Assembly (NCBI GenBank): GCA_002419465.1
Contig: DIGE01000014.1
Coordinates: 555,602 to 619,601, forward strand
DNA length: 64,000 nt
From: Geobacter sp. UBA5730
GTDB lineage: Bacteria > Desulfobacterota > Desulfuromonadia > Geobacterales > Pseudopelobacteraceae
Direction of reading: 5' to 3'
Below, in pieces: positions 9,238 to 18,742 of the stretch (position 1 is the stretch's first letter; every line of letters begins with the position of its first letter). Made by a program: the position numbers and the translations under genes. The notes beneath the pieces are model-generated. The model worked only from the letters and a program-made list of their open reading frames with translations, searched no databases and was not told the origin of the DNA.

Positions 9238-10982
9238 TGCGGTTTTTCCCTGTCCGCTCTACTGCTTTTCCAGATCGACACCAGCAACCATAGGCCACCT
9301 ATCACCGCACCGGAGAAACCAAACAAAGCGAAAAATGATAGCCCTATCAGACTGGGGCCACCGGTAACAGTCATTACTATGGAAGAGCCGATGATCAATG
9401 CAGCAACCACAATACCGACAACCAGCCGGTTGACAGCACTATCAAGCTGATTGCCGACACGCTTCAAGTGCGTGACGTCAATGTGGATTTCCAGTCGGCC
9501 ACGCCGTGCCGCGCGTAACAACCGTGATAAGTCCTGTGGCAAATCAGCGAGTAGCGAAAGAGCCTCGCCTGTTGCTTCCCAACTTCGTTTGATGATGGCG
9601 GACGGGGTGTGCCGAACACGCATTGCTTGTTCCAGCAATGGCATGGCTTCACCAGCCATATCAAAGTTAGGATCCAGTTCGCGCCCCATCCCTTCAAGCG
9701 TAATGAAGGTTTTGACCAACAACGTAAGATCGGCCGGTAACGTTAAATGATGCCGGCGGAGGATGGCCGCCAGATCAGAAAGCATGGTTCCTAGGCTTAA
9801 ATGTTTCAGAGCCACACCATGATATTGATCCACGAACGACTGAATTTCCAATTCAAGGGCACCCTCATCCACACTGCCATAGCTCGCCCAGTCAAGCATT
9901 ACAGTAGTGACGCGCTCTGGCTTTTGTCGCACCAGCCCTAGCAACAGGCGGATCAGTTGATCACGACGCCCTTCGGAAAGCCTTCCTACCATACCAAAAT
10001 CAATGATGGCAATCCGGTTTCCTGGCAGATAGAAGATATTGCCGGAATGCGGATCAGCGTGAAAATAGCCATCCTCAACAATCATTTTAAGCACCGCGTG
10101 TGCACCTCGACGAGCAAGGACTTTGCGGTCAAGTCCGGCTTGATCGACTGCCTGAAGATCACGTCCCGGGATTCCTGTAATAAACTCCTGCACACAGATT
10201 CGCTCGCCGGTCCAGGTCCAATAAACTCGTGGGATTATGATCTGGGGCAGTTCAGTCTCGCAGCTAGTATCTTTGCCGTCGGGATTGTTCTTATCGTGAT
10301 ACCCGGTAAAATTGTCTCTGATTCGCTCTGCATTGCGGCACTCAACGGCAAAATCAAGTTCCTGTCGTAGTGACTGGGTAAACTGACTCACTACTTCTAG
10401 AGGGTGAAAGGCGCGCAATTCCTCACTTTCAGCTTCAGCAAGCTGTGCAAGCCTTGCTAACCAGCGCAGATCGGCTTCGATAATCGGACGGATACCGGGG
10501 CGACGCACCTTTACTATCACCTCGCTGCCGTCTTCCAAGCGGGCGCGGTGAACTTGGGCAATTGAGGCAGCAGCCAGAGGCTCGGGGTTAAAATTTGTAA
10601 AAACCGTCTCTGGCCGTGAGCCCAGGTCTTCCGTAAGTTGTCTGTGAACATCCTCCCAAGGTGCAGCGGGGGCGCTGTCTTGCAACTTACTGAATTCGCT
10701 GATCCATTCAGGTTCGAACAGGTCCACACGTGTGGCGAGTATCTGACCAAGCTTGACGAAAGTCGGTCCCATCTCCTCCAACGCCATACACACCCGTTTG
10801 GGAGGTGACATTTGCGCGAACTCTTCTGCCATATTCCAGTGCAACGCCCGTCCTGCGCGCTCCAGTGCGCTGGCTAGCCCCGTCCTGCGCACCAGGTCGC
10901 CAAAACCATAGCGGACCAGGATCGATGCAATGTCGTGTAGACGGCCGAGGTCGCGCACGGCGCTGATCGCATGCCAGAACAT
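9234..10982 (-). CDS. ABC1/UbiB-family atypical kinase (AarF-like)
   Basis: A 582-aa member of the UbiB/ABC1 family. It shows the KxGQ element in GPTFVKLGQILATR (about 73-86), the alanine-rich loop AAASIAQVHRA replacing a P-loop, the catalytic stretch HADPHSGNIFY, and IDFGMVGRLSEG with the metal-binding Asp. Two C-terminal membrane helices follow (about 520-575). The family supports isoprenoid-quinone synthesis or lipid homeostasis. Quinone synthesis genes are not in this window. Its start shares one base with the stop of the upstream Ala-rich gene (TAATG). Confidence 0.92.
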   Translation of the reverse strand: MFWHAISAVRDLGRLHDIASILVRYGFGDLVRRTGLASALERAGRALHWNMAEEFAQMSPPKRVCMALEEMGPTFVKLGQILATRVDLFEPEWISEFSKLQDSAPAAPWEDVHRQLTEDLGSRPETVFTNFNPEPLAAASIAQVHRARLEDGSEVIVKVRRPGIRPIIEADLRWLARLAQLAEAESEELRAFHPLEVVSQFTQSLRQELDFAVECRNAERIRDNFTGYHDKNNPDGKDTSCETELPQIIIPRVYWTWTGERICVQEFITGIPGRDLQAVDQAGLDRKVLARRGAHAVLKMIVEDGYFHADPHSGNIFYLPGNRIAIIDFGMVGRLSEGRRDQLIRLLLGLVRQKPERVTTVMLDWASYGSVDEGALELEIQSFVDQYHGVALKHLSLGTMLSDLAAILRRHHLTLPADLTLLVKTFITLEGMGRELDPNFDMAGEAMPLLEQAMRVRHTPSAIIKRSWEATGEALSLLADLPQDLSRLLRAARRGRLEIHIDVTHLKRVGNQLDSAVNRLVVGIVVAALIIGSSIVMTVTGGPSLIGLSFFALFGFSGAVIGGLWLLVSIWKSSRADREKPQ

Positions 10983-11635
10983 TATTTATCCTTGTGCGGC
11001 GATGACGGCGCTGGTTGCAGACGTTCGGCAATGCCTCTGAGTATACCGGCAGCCATTCCGGCCAGCAAGGCGCCCTCCTTGCGCACAGTCTCCGTTCCCG
11101 CCTCAACCTGCCCATGGGCAGTGTCAGTAACGGCACTGCCGAGCTGTGCAAGCGCTGTTTTGACCTGGCTACCCACGGCCGTGCCGCTGGCACTGAAATG
11201 ACCAAGCAACTCACGCATCCCGGTCTGGGCAGCCCCGGCCGTGTTTTTGGCCGCCTCAGCAACTATTTCGACAAACAGTGACTCCAGTGCGGCAAGATCA
11301 TCCACTGTTTTCTTCAACCCCTGCCGTGAGAATTCACTGCTGCGGCCAGCGGCCTCCTGAACAGCCAGCTGGGTGGCCTCGGCAGCGGCGGCCAAGGCTG
11401 CATCCAGTCCCTGCATGGCCTGCTGCAACGCCTGCGCCGCCTGCTCGCCATGGCTGGCGGCACCCCGCTGCGCGCCGTTCACCACTGCAGACATCACCTG
11501 CTTGAGGGCGGCAGCATCCAATTCTCCGGTTGAGAGCATCTGGAGTGTGATCGTCCGTACCTTATCGGAAATCGTGGCCACCTCATTCTCTGTTGCATCC
11601 TGGGCCAATTTTTCCAGCTTGTCAGCGTTCACCAT
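10982..11635 (-). CDS. Ala-rich helical protein, first gene of the UbiB operon (DUF6781-like)
   Basis: A 217-aa protein rich in Ala, Gln and Glu, predicted to be almost entirely alpha-helical and recalling phasins or apolipoprotein-like amphipathic bundles. No signal peptide or cysteine cluster is visible, and the tail is polar (APSSPHKDK). It resembles proteins grouped as DUF6781, from memory and without a search. It immediately precedes the ubiB-type gene with a one-base stop/start overlap, so it is probably made in step with it. A ribosome-binding GAGGG lies upstream of the ATG. Function unknown. Confidence 0.75.
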   Translation of the reverse strand: MVNADKLEKLAQDATENEVATISDKVRTITLQMLSTGELDAAALKQVMSAVVNGAQRGAASHGEQAAQALQQAMQGLDAALAAAAEATQLAVQEAAGRSSEFSRQGLKKTVDDLAALESLFVEIVAEAAKNTAGAAQTGMRELLGHFSASGTAVGSQVKTALAQLGSAVTDTAHGQVEAGTETVRKEGALLAGMAAGILRGIAERLQPAPSSPHKDK

Positions 11636-11867
11636 GATGGTTCCCTCATTTCTGCCTGCTGATGCAGGCGGTCAATCTACACCCTGAATACAAACCGGCC
11701 ACAATCAAGTATAGTTGATGCTCTGCAGCATGTTGTTCCTTCAGTACTGTACCGCCAATGGAGCGCGAAGTATCGTGCAGCTTGTAACGTGCGGCAAACG
11801 GAGAATACAATTGACAGCACCTGAAGGCCCCCGCTGACCGCTAAAGACCAACACGCTGACTTGCCGT

Positions 11868-13049
11868 TTAAGCGGGCGTTTTTTTAAAACCGGTAAGCAG
11901 CAGGGCTGCCAGGGCCAATAGCGAGAAGGCAGCACCGGCATAAAAAGTCAGTTGAGGGCCTGCCGCAGTCCAGAACACACCAGCAATGACGCTGGCGGCA
12001 AGTATCGCGATGCCGCAGATCAGATTGGAAATTCCAAAGGCAGTGCCGCGCAGATCAGCAGGGGCGGTATCCGAGACCAGTGCCGCCAGCAGTCCCTGTG
12101 TGGCGCCCATATGGAGCCCCCACAGTGCAGCGCCCAGGGCTACCAACCAGACGTTACCGGCAACTGCCAACACCAGGTCGGCGACAATCAGCGGACCGAT
12201 ACCCCACATCAGCAAGCTGCGGCGGTTGCCGTTATCGGAAAGACTGCCGAGCGGGTAGGCGGTGGCGGCGTAGACCACGTTCATCACGATCAGAATCAGC
12301 GGCACCCAGGTGTCAGACATCCCCAAATTTTGTGCACGCAGCAACAGAAACGCCTCGGAAAAACGGGCCAGGGTCAGGACGGCTGAAAACGTGACAACCC
12401 ACCAGAAACGGGCAGGCAGGCGTCGCAGATTAGTCCGGCTGATCGAGAGTCTGTGCTGACCAACCTGCTGCGTTTCCTCCGGCTCCTCAACACCAAAGAC
12501 AATCAGAAGCACACAGACGATGGCCGGAATTACCGCCACCCAGAATACCAAACGAAAGTTGCCATGGCTGAGTGCCATTAATCCAACCGCAAACAACGGT
12601 CCGGCAAAGGCTCCCACGGTATCCATTGACTGGCGCAGGCCGTAGGCTGCCCCTCTGGTTTCCTGCGGGGTAATGTCAGCGATCAGGGCGTCGCGTGGCG
12701 CACCACGGATCCCCTTGCCGATACGGTCGATGAAACGTGCGGTCAGTACTGCGCCGACACCGTTTGCAAGCGGGAAGAGCGGCTTGGTCAATGCTGCCAG
12801 CCCGTATCCCAGCAGCAACAACGGCTTTCTGCGGCCGATCCAGTCGGAGAGCACCCCGGAAAACACCTTGGCGATGGCGGCGGTAGCCTCGGCAATCCCT
12901 TCGATCACTCCCACCGAGAGCGCACTGGCCCCCAGCACAGTCACCATGAAGACAGGCAGCAGACTGTGGATCATCTCTGAGGAGAGATCCATGCAGAGGC
13001 TCACCAGGCCGAGGGCGATGATCCCTCTGGGAATTTGGCTACGCAGCAA
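11868..13049 (-). CDS. Major facilitator superfamily transporter, last gene of the fdn operon
   Basis: A 393-aa integral membrane protein with about twelve hydrophobic segments. The MFS loop 2-3 motif appears as GVLSDWIGRRKPLLLLGYGL and a second signature as RFIDRIGKGIRGAPRDALIA. It begins six bases after the fdhE stop, so it is probably transcribed with the formate dehydrogenase genes. That suggests a role linked to formate metabolism or to a co-induced substrate, but the substrate cannot be told from sequence. A 230-base gap separates it from the ubiB operon downstream, with no convincing terminator. Confidence 0.88.
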   Translation of the reverse strand: MLRSQIPRGIIALGLVSLCMDLSSEMIHSLLPVFMVTVLGASALSVGVIEGIAEATAAIAKVFSGVLSDWIGRRKPLLLLGYGLAALTKPLFPLANGVGAVLTARFIDRIGKGIRGAPRDALIADITPQETRGAAYGLRQSMDTVGAFAGPLFAVGLMALSHGNFRLVFWVAVIPAIVCVLLIVFGVEEPEETQQVGQHRLSISRTNLRRLPARFWWVVTFSAVLTLARFSEAFLLLRAQNLGMSDTWVPLILIVMNVVYAATAYPLGSLSDNGNRRSLLMWGIGPLIVADLVLAVAGNVWLVALGAALWGLHMGATQGLLAALVSDTAPADLRGTAFGISNLICGIAILAASVIAGVFWTAAGPQLTFYAGAAFSLLALAALLLTGFKKTPA

Positions 13050-13055
13050 TGCTCA

Positions 13056-13967
13056 TCACGCCGTGCCGGGATGAAAGAGCAGGTTGGGCCCCGCACGCAG
13101 CCTTCCCTCACGTTCCAGCAGCAGATCCAGCGCAAGGCTGGCCAGATCATCGGCAATCGCTTCCACCTGGCTGTCCTTTTCCAAATACAGTAATTTCAGA
13201 TAGCTGTTGCATTCATCGCAGCACTCTGCCGTGACCGCGCCATTGGAGCCTTCCAGGGCATACAGGGTGATTCCGCGGGTTGATTCGCAACTGCTGCACT
13301 TGACCCGTACCAGGTGCCATTGCGAAAAACAGAGCGAACAACACAAATAGCGCAGGCCATCGCTGTGCACGATGCTGGCAACCGGGCGCGAACCGCAGAC
13401 CGGGCAAAGCCCGCCCTGTTCAAGCTGGCCGAACGAACACTCTCCCAAGGCTGACGCCATACGTACGAAGGAGACCTGCAGGGCGGCAGCGACAAAAGGC
13501 AGTTCAGCGGGAGAGACGTCGGCCAGTTCTTCCCTCATAATCCTGCCTGCCATCTCATCCAATCCGGTTTTATCCCTCTGGGTCAGGCTGGTGATGGTCT
13601 CACGCGCCGCAAGCGGAAGATCAGCCTCCTCCATCTGTTGCAGAATCATGGTCAGCCCCTTTCGCCATAAAGGGTTGAGCGGCATGGAACTGGCGCTCAA
13701 CAACGGCATGCCGTGTTCGCGGCACAGCGCCTGTTCATTTGGTTCCGGCAGAGGTGGAGCAGAGAGATGGTTCAAGGCCTCCTGCTGCGCATCTGCAAGT
13801 AACGACAGGAAGTTAAGATAATCTCCCAGGGAATGGCCTTTGGCAAGAAACCGGAGGCGTTCGGCGCGAAGCCTGAACAGATCCTGGTCTGCTAGGAAAA
13901 GAAACCGGATCTGTGCGGTCGGGGGTTCGATCTCTCCCGGCTCAAGGATGCGTGTCTCGGCATTCAT
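13056..13967 (-). CDS. fdhE: Formate dehydrogenase accessory protein FdhE
   Basis: A 303-aa protein with the paired CxxC metal sites of FdhE: CPVCGSRP, CCSLCFSQWH, CSSCESTRG and CCDECNSYLK. FdhE is a rubredoxin-like cytoplasmic protein needed for formate dehydrogenase activity, probably by binding the catalytic subunit before Tat export. The start used here is the ATG at 13967, which overlaps the fdnI stop as ATGA; the reading frame stays open upstream but only inside fdnI. Its place directly after fdnGHI supports the assignment. Confidence 0.93.
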   Translation of the reverse strand: MNAETRILEPGEIEPPTAQIRFLFLADQDLFRLRAERLRFLAKGHSLGDYLNFLSLLADAQQEALNHLSAPPLPEPNEQALCREHGMPLLSASSMPLNPLWRKGLTMILQQMEEADLPLAARETITSLTQRDKTGLDEMAGRIMREELADVSPAELPFVAAALQVSFVRMASALGECSFGQLEQGGLCPVCGSRPVASIVHSDGLRYLCCSLCFSQWHLVRVKCSSCESTRGITLYALEGSNGAVTAECCDECNSYLKLLYLEKDSQVEAIADDLASLALDLLLEREGRLRAGPNLLFHPGTA

Positions 13968-14596
13968 TTGCCGCCTCCGGTTATCTGTCGGAACCATGCC
14001 GCGTGATGCTGCTTGGCCCATGCCCGCCTGACCTGGCCGTACAGCATGGCGTCCGTGCTTTCCTTGGTCCAGATGGACATGTAGATGTGCCCCATGATCA
14101 GGGCGATCATTCCTGCCCCGGCAGCGGCATGTATGACAGAAGCGAGGCGGATCACCACAAGCGGGAACAGAAAGGAGAAATAGGCGCGCCAGATGACGAT
14201 GCCGGACAGCAGCAGCAGGACCATGCAGGCCACCAGCAGCCAGAACAGCACCTTTTGGCCGGCGTTGAACTTGTCTGCCTCCGGCATGTTGCGGTCATCC
14301 CCGGCCACCATCTCACGCGCATGGCGCAACCATTCCTTGTCGGTGGCAGTGATGCGGTTAAACTCCCTGAACCGAACAAACATCAGGCCAAATGAGACCA
14401 TCAGCAGCACACCGAGCAAGGGGTGCAGGATGCGCGTCCAGACACCGCCGCCAAATAACTGATTCAGCGGGTAGAAGGCGGGGTGGAAGAAAACGAGCCC
14501 GGACAACGCGAGCAGAATGAAGGAGAGCGCCACCAGCCAGTGGTTGACGCGCTCGGCAGCTGTAAAACGGGAGATATACTGGGAATCGTTTTTCAT
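13964..14596 (-). CDS. fdnI: Formate dehydrogenase gamma subunit (cytochrome b556)
   Basis: A 210-aa membrane protein with about four transmembrane helices and the start ISRFTAAERVNHWLVALSF, where the early His is a heme ligand in the family; further His residues occur in later helices (GHIYMSIW). FdnI anchors the dehydrogenase to the inner membrane and passes electrons from the Fe-S beta subunit through two b hemes to quinone. It overlaps fdnH upstream and fdhE downstream by four bases each. Confidence 0.94.
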   Translation of the reverse strand: MKNDSQYISRFTAAERVNHWLVALSFILLALSGLVFFHPAFYPLNQLFGGGVWTRILHPLLGVLLMVSFGLMFVRFREFNRITATDKEWLRHAREMVAGDDRNMPEADKFNAGQKVLFWLLVACMVLLLLSGIVIWRAYFSFLFPLVVIRLASVIHAAAGAGMIALIMGHIYMSIWTKESTDAMLYGQVRRAWAKQHHAAWFRQITGGGK

Positions 14597-15471
14597 GGCT
14601 CAAGCTCCTTCTCGATCTCTTCCGAGACCCGGTTGGGGCCCTTGATGACATAGTGAAAGAACGCGCCGGCGGCGATCATGCCAAAGGCCAGCGAGGTGAG
14701 CGGTTTGACCGCCCCTTTCCAGAGACTGACCATCGGGCCGATGGAAGGGTCGCTGGGAAGGCCGCAGTACAGATCAGGTTTGTCGGCATGCTGTAGCACG
14801 TACAGCACATGAGTGCCGCCAACCCCTTGCGGGTCGTAAATCCCGGCCTTGGCAAAGCCGCGGCTTTTCAGATCGGTGACCCGACCGGCAGCATGGTGCA
14901 GCATATCTTCTTTGGTGCCGAAGAGGATCGCACCGGTGGGGCAGGTTTTGACGCAGGCCGGCTCCAATCCAGCTGCAACTCGGTCGGAACAGAGAGTACA
15001 TTTGTACACCTTGGAGTCTTCGCGGGAGAGGCGCGGTATATTGAAGGGACAACCGGTTACGCAGTAACCGCAGCCGATGCAGTTCTCCTCGTGAAAATCC
15101 ACGATGCCGTTGCTGTACTGGATGACAGCGCCCGGTGCGGGGCAGGCCTTGAGGCAGCCCGGGTCCGCGCAATGCATGCAGCCGTCCTTGCGGATCAGCC
15201 ACTCCAGTTTTCCCCTTTCCGGTTCCACTTCGGCATAGCGCATCAAGGTCCAGGTCTTCTCGTTCAAGTCCCGCGGGTTGTCATAGACGCCGGTAGTTGT
15301 CCCGACCTCGTCCCGCAGGTCGTTCCATTCCATGCAGGCCGCCTGACACGCCTTGCAGCCGATGCATTTTGAAATATCGATCAGCTTGGCCAGTTCCACG
15401 GTTTTGCGTACGCCGGGCGGCGGTGTAGTTGTGGCTGAGCGACGCTTGATGTCCAAAGATTGCAGTGCCAT
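14593..15471 (-). CDS. fdnH: Formate dehydrogenase beta subunit, Fe-S
   Basis: A 292-aa ferredoxin-like electron transfer subunit. Four cysteine clusters are visible: CIGCKACQAACMEW, CMHCADPGCLKACP, CIGCGYCVTGCPF and CTLCSDRVAAGLEPACVKTC, matching four 4Fe-4S centres. A C-terminal hydrophobic helix (FGMIAAGAFFHYVI) should anchor it in the membrane beside FdnI. The ATG at 15471 is preferred over a TTG at 15486 because GAGGGG sits just before it. It carries electrons from FdnG to the cytochrome. Confidence 0.94.
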   Translation of the reverse strand: MALQSLDIKRRSATTTPPPGVRKTVELAKLIDISKCIGCKACQAACMEWNDLRDEVGTTTGVYDNPRDLNEKTWTLMRYAEVEPERGKLEWLIRKDGCMHCADPGCLKACPAPGAVIQYSNGIVDFHEENCIGCGYCVTGCPFNIPRLSREDSKVYKCTLCSDRVAAGLEPACVKTCPTGAILFGTKEDMLHHAAGRVTDLKSRGFAKAGIYDPQGVGGTHVLYVLQHADKPDLYCGLPSDPSIGPMVSLWKGAVKPLTSLAFGMIAAGAFFHYVIKGPNRVSEEIEKELEP

Positions 15472-15482
15472 GGTGTCCCCCC

Positions 15483-18400
15483 TCAAACTTTCTCAATGGT
15501 AACCAGAAAAGACTTGAACTCCGGGGTCTGGCTATTTGCATCGCCCACAAAAGGCGTCAGCGTATTGGCGATATAACCATTCTTCGCTACACCCTTGAAG
15601 CCCCAGTGGATCGGAATCCCCACGGTGTGAACTCTCCTGCCGTCCACGTCCAGCGCTTTAAGACGCTTGGTCACCACCGCCACCGCCTTGATATGTCCGC
15701 GTTTCGAGCTAACCTTGACGTGATCGCCGGACTTGATCCCCTTTTTACCGGCAAGTTCCTCGTCGATCTCCACGAACTGCTCCGGCTGGAGAATCGCGTT
15801 AATATTTACGTGCTTGGTCCAGAAGTGGAAGTGCTCCGTCAGGCGGTAGGTGGTCCCGATATAGGGGAAATCCTTGGATGTGCCGAGCGCCGCCAGATCA
15901 CCTTTGAACACCCGCGCCGCCGGGTTGCTGACAACGCCCGGATGAAGCGGGTTGGTGTCAAGCGGCGTCTCGAACGGCTCATAATGCTCTGGAAACGGCC
16001 CGTCAGCCAGCTTGTCGACACCGAACAGGCGCGCGACCCCCTCCGGGTTCATGATGAACGGCCCCACGTTCTGCTCCGGCGCCGCATCCGGCCGCATGTC
16101 CGGGATGTCCATTCCCTGCCATTTCTGTGACTTGGAATCCCACGAAATCACCTTGCGTTTCGGATCCCACGGCTTGCCGGCCGAATCGCAGGAGGCGCGG
16201 TTGTAAATGATCCGGCGGTTGGCGGGCCAGGCAAAGGCCCAGTTCGGGGTATTGCCCAGACCGCTTGGGTCGGAATTATCGCGACGTGCCATCAGGTTTC
16301 CCGCCTGAGTCCAGGCACCGGAGAAGATCCAGCAGCCGCAGGCGGTTGAGCCGTCGTTGCGCAACTGGGCAAAACCGGCCAACTGCTCGCCCGTCTTGGC
16401 CAGGACCTTGGCCGGATCTTTCGGATCGGTCACGTCGGCCAGTGCCTTGCCGTTATATTCCCTGGCCAGTTCATCGGGCGAAGGGCTGGCAGGGATCATG
16501 TAGGGCCAGTTCAGATTGAGAATCGGGGCGGGGAAAGCTCCACCTTCTTTCCGGTACATTTCGCGCAACTTTAAAAACAGCCCGGCAATGATCTCCGCAT
16601 CGCCCCTGGCTTCTGCAGGTGCGTCGGCGCCTTTGTAGTGCCATTGCAATACGCGGCTGGAGCTTACCAGCGAGCCGTCCTCCTCGGCAAAACAGCCGGA
16701 GGGGAGGCGGAACACCTCGGTCTGGATCTTGGCCGGATCGACGTCATTGAATTCGCCGAAATTCTTCCAGAATTCGGAGGTTTCCGTTGCCAACGGGTCG
16801 ATCACCACCAGATATTTCAGTTTGGCGAGCGCAGCGCCGATCTTGGCCTTGTCGGGGAAAGCCGCCAGCGGGTTGAAACCCTGGGCAAAATAACCGTTCA
16901 GCTGCCCCTGATGCATCATCTCGAATACCTGCAGAACGTCATACAGCTTGTCCAGCTTGGGGAGCCACTCGTAGCACCAGTCGTTATCGAGCGTGGCGGC
17001 GTCGCCGTACCACGACTTCATCAGACTGACATGGAACGCGGGATAATTCTGCCAGAAGCTCATCTGTCCCGGGCGGAGCGGCTTGGAGGCGCGCTTGTCA
17101 AGAAAAGCCTTGAAATCCTGTTCCTTGTCACCTGCCAGGGTCAGATAGCCGGGCAGTAAGTTGGACAGGAGCCCCAGGTCGGTCAGCCCCTGGATATTCG
17201 AGTGGCCGCGCAAGGCATTTACACCGCCCCCCGCCATGCCGATGTTGCCCAGCAGCAGCTGCACCATCGCCGTCGTCCGGATCATCTGCGTGCCGGTGGA
17301 GTGCTGCGTCCACCCCAGGGCGTAAAGGAACGTGGCCGTTTTGTCGGGAACCGACGTAGACGCTATCATTTCGCACACCTTGAGAAACTGTTCCTTCGGT
17401 GTGCCGGTGACCCTTACCACCATATCAACGGTATAGCGCGCATAGTGCTGCTTGAGCAGATTGAAGACACAACGGGGGTTCTGCAGCGTATCGTCCGTCA
17501 GCACGAAGCCGTCGGCCCCTTTCTGGTATCCCCAGGAGGTCTTGTCATAAGACCGCTTGTCCTTGTCATAGCCGGAAAACAGGCCGTTCTCAAAACGATA
17601 CCCGTCGCTGACCAGAAAGGTGGCGTCGGTGAACTTCTTCACATACTCATGCTGGATCTTGTCGTGGGTCAGGAGGTAGTTGATTACCCCCCCCAGAAAG
17701 GCGATATCGCTCCCCGAACGGATCGGTGCATAATAATCGGCTACAGCTGCGGAACGGGTAAAACGGGGGTCAACCACGATCAGCTTGGCATTGTTGTGCG
17801 CCTTCGCTTCCGTTACCCATTTGAAGCCGCAGGGGTGGGCTTCGGCGGCATTGCCGCCCATGACGACGACGATGTCGGCATTTTTTATATCTACCCAATG
17901 GTTGGTCATGGCGCCGCGGCCAAACGTTGTGGCAAGACTTGCCACGGTTGGGGCGTGTCAGACCCGGGCCTGGTTGTCCAGGGCGATCATCCCCAGACTG
18001 CGCAGCATTTTATTGGTCAGATAGCCGGTCTCATTGCTGGCGGCCGAGGCTGCCAGGAAGCCGGTGGTCAGCCAGCGGTTCACCGTCAGGCCGTCGGCTG
18101 TTTTTGCGACAAAATTTTTGTCGCGATCGTTTTTCATAAGTCTGGCTATGCGGCTGAAAGCATCATCCCATGAGATGCGCGTCCACTCATTACTCCCCGG
18201 GGCGCGGTATTCAGGGTATTTCAGGCGGTTTGGGCTATAAATGAAATCAAGCAGGCCGGCGCCCTTGGGGCAGAGTGTGCCGCGGTTGACCGGATGATCG
18301 GCGTCCCCCTCAATGTGGATGATCGTGGACTTGGCATTCTTTGCCCTGTCTCCCAGGCTGCTCATGATGAGGCCGCAACCGACCGAACAATAGGGACAGG

Positions 18401-18545
18401 TGTTGCGTACCTCCGTGGTGCGGGTCAGCTTGAAGCTGCGTACCTCTGCCAGCGCCTCGCCCGCTGAGAAGCCAAGCATTGCCACGCTGGACCCCCCCAA
18501 TCCGCCAGCGCAAAACTTGAAAAACTGCCGTCGTGTCACTTGCAT
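15483..18545 (-). CDS. fdnG: Formate dehydrogenase alpha subunit, selenoprotein
   Basis: One 1020-aa gene that looks split by a TGA at 17960-17958, which must be read as selenocysteine. The residues around it, NQARV-U-HAPTVASLATTFGRG, match the FdnG active site, and the Sec falls at residue 196, the same number as in E. coli FdnG. The start ATG at 18545 follows AAGGAGG. The N-terminus is a Tat signal (TRRQFFKF, then a hydrophobic stretch). A 4Fe-4S site follows: C50, C53, C57 and C92. The rest is a bis-MGD molybdopterin oxidoreductase. It oxidises periplasmic formate and feeds electrons to FdnH and FdnI. A SECIS hairpin follows the UGA, and selB lies at 57740. Confidence 0.96.
17929..17960 (-). 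promoter_or_regulatory. UGA Sec codon with bacterial SECIS hairpin in fdnG
   Basis: On the minus strand the UGA (17960-17958) is followed by a hairpin at 17945-17929: arms GTGGCA and TGCCAC around the loop AGTCT. The loop starts 18 bases after the UGA and has G among its first two bases, as expected for a bacterial SECIS bound by SelB. The segment closely resembles the E. coli fdnG element. Confidence 0.88.
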
Positions 18546-18675
18546 GTTCACGTCCTCCTTGGTTGGGATGCATCGTTCGTGTATCAAATGAACATCAACA
18601 CCTTTTTGTGGCATCTCCGGCAGCCCAGGTGAATTCCAGTAGCGCCAACGGCCGGAATTTAGTCGTATCTTACCA

Positions 18676-18692
18676 CCAATTAACCGAATTGG
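18676..18692. promoter_or_regulatory. Inverted repeat in the fdn upstream region
   Basis: CCAATT at 18676-18681 and AATTGG at 18687-18692 form perfect 6-base arms with a 5-base spacer, about 130-145 bases before the fdnG ATG. On the minus strand a weak -10-like TAAGAT follows closely. It may be an operator in the fdn promoter. The gap between fdnG and the ABC permease (18546-18742) holds no gene. Confidence 0.25.
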
Positions 18693-18742
18693 AAGGGGCT
18701 GGCACTGATAAAATTGTTTTGCGGCCTGGACACATTTTGGTG

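Noticed and set aside
17945..17960. Frameshift or nonsense mutation in formate dehydrogenase
   Set aside because: The two parts are in the same frame, the only break is UGA at the known Sec position, a SECIS hairpin follows and selB is present.
17202..18173. 323-codon plus-strand frame across fdnG
   Set aside because: Antisense to the molybdopterin domain and the Sec codon region of fdnG.
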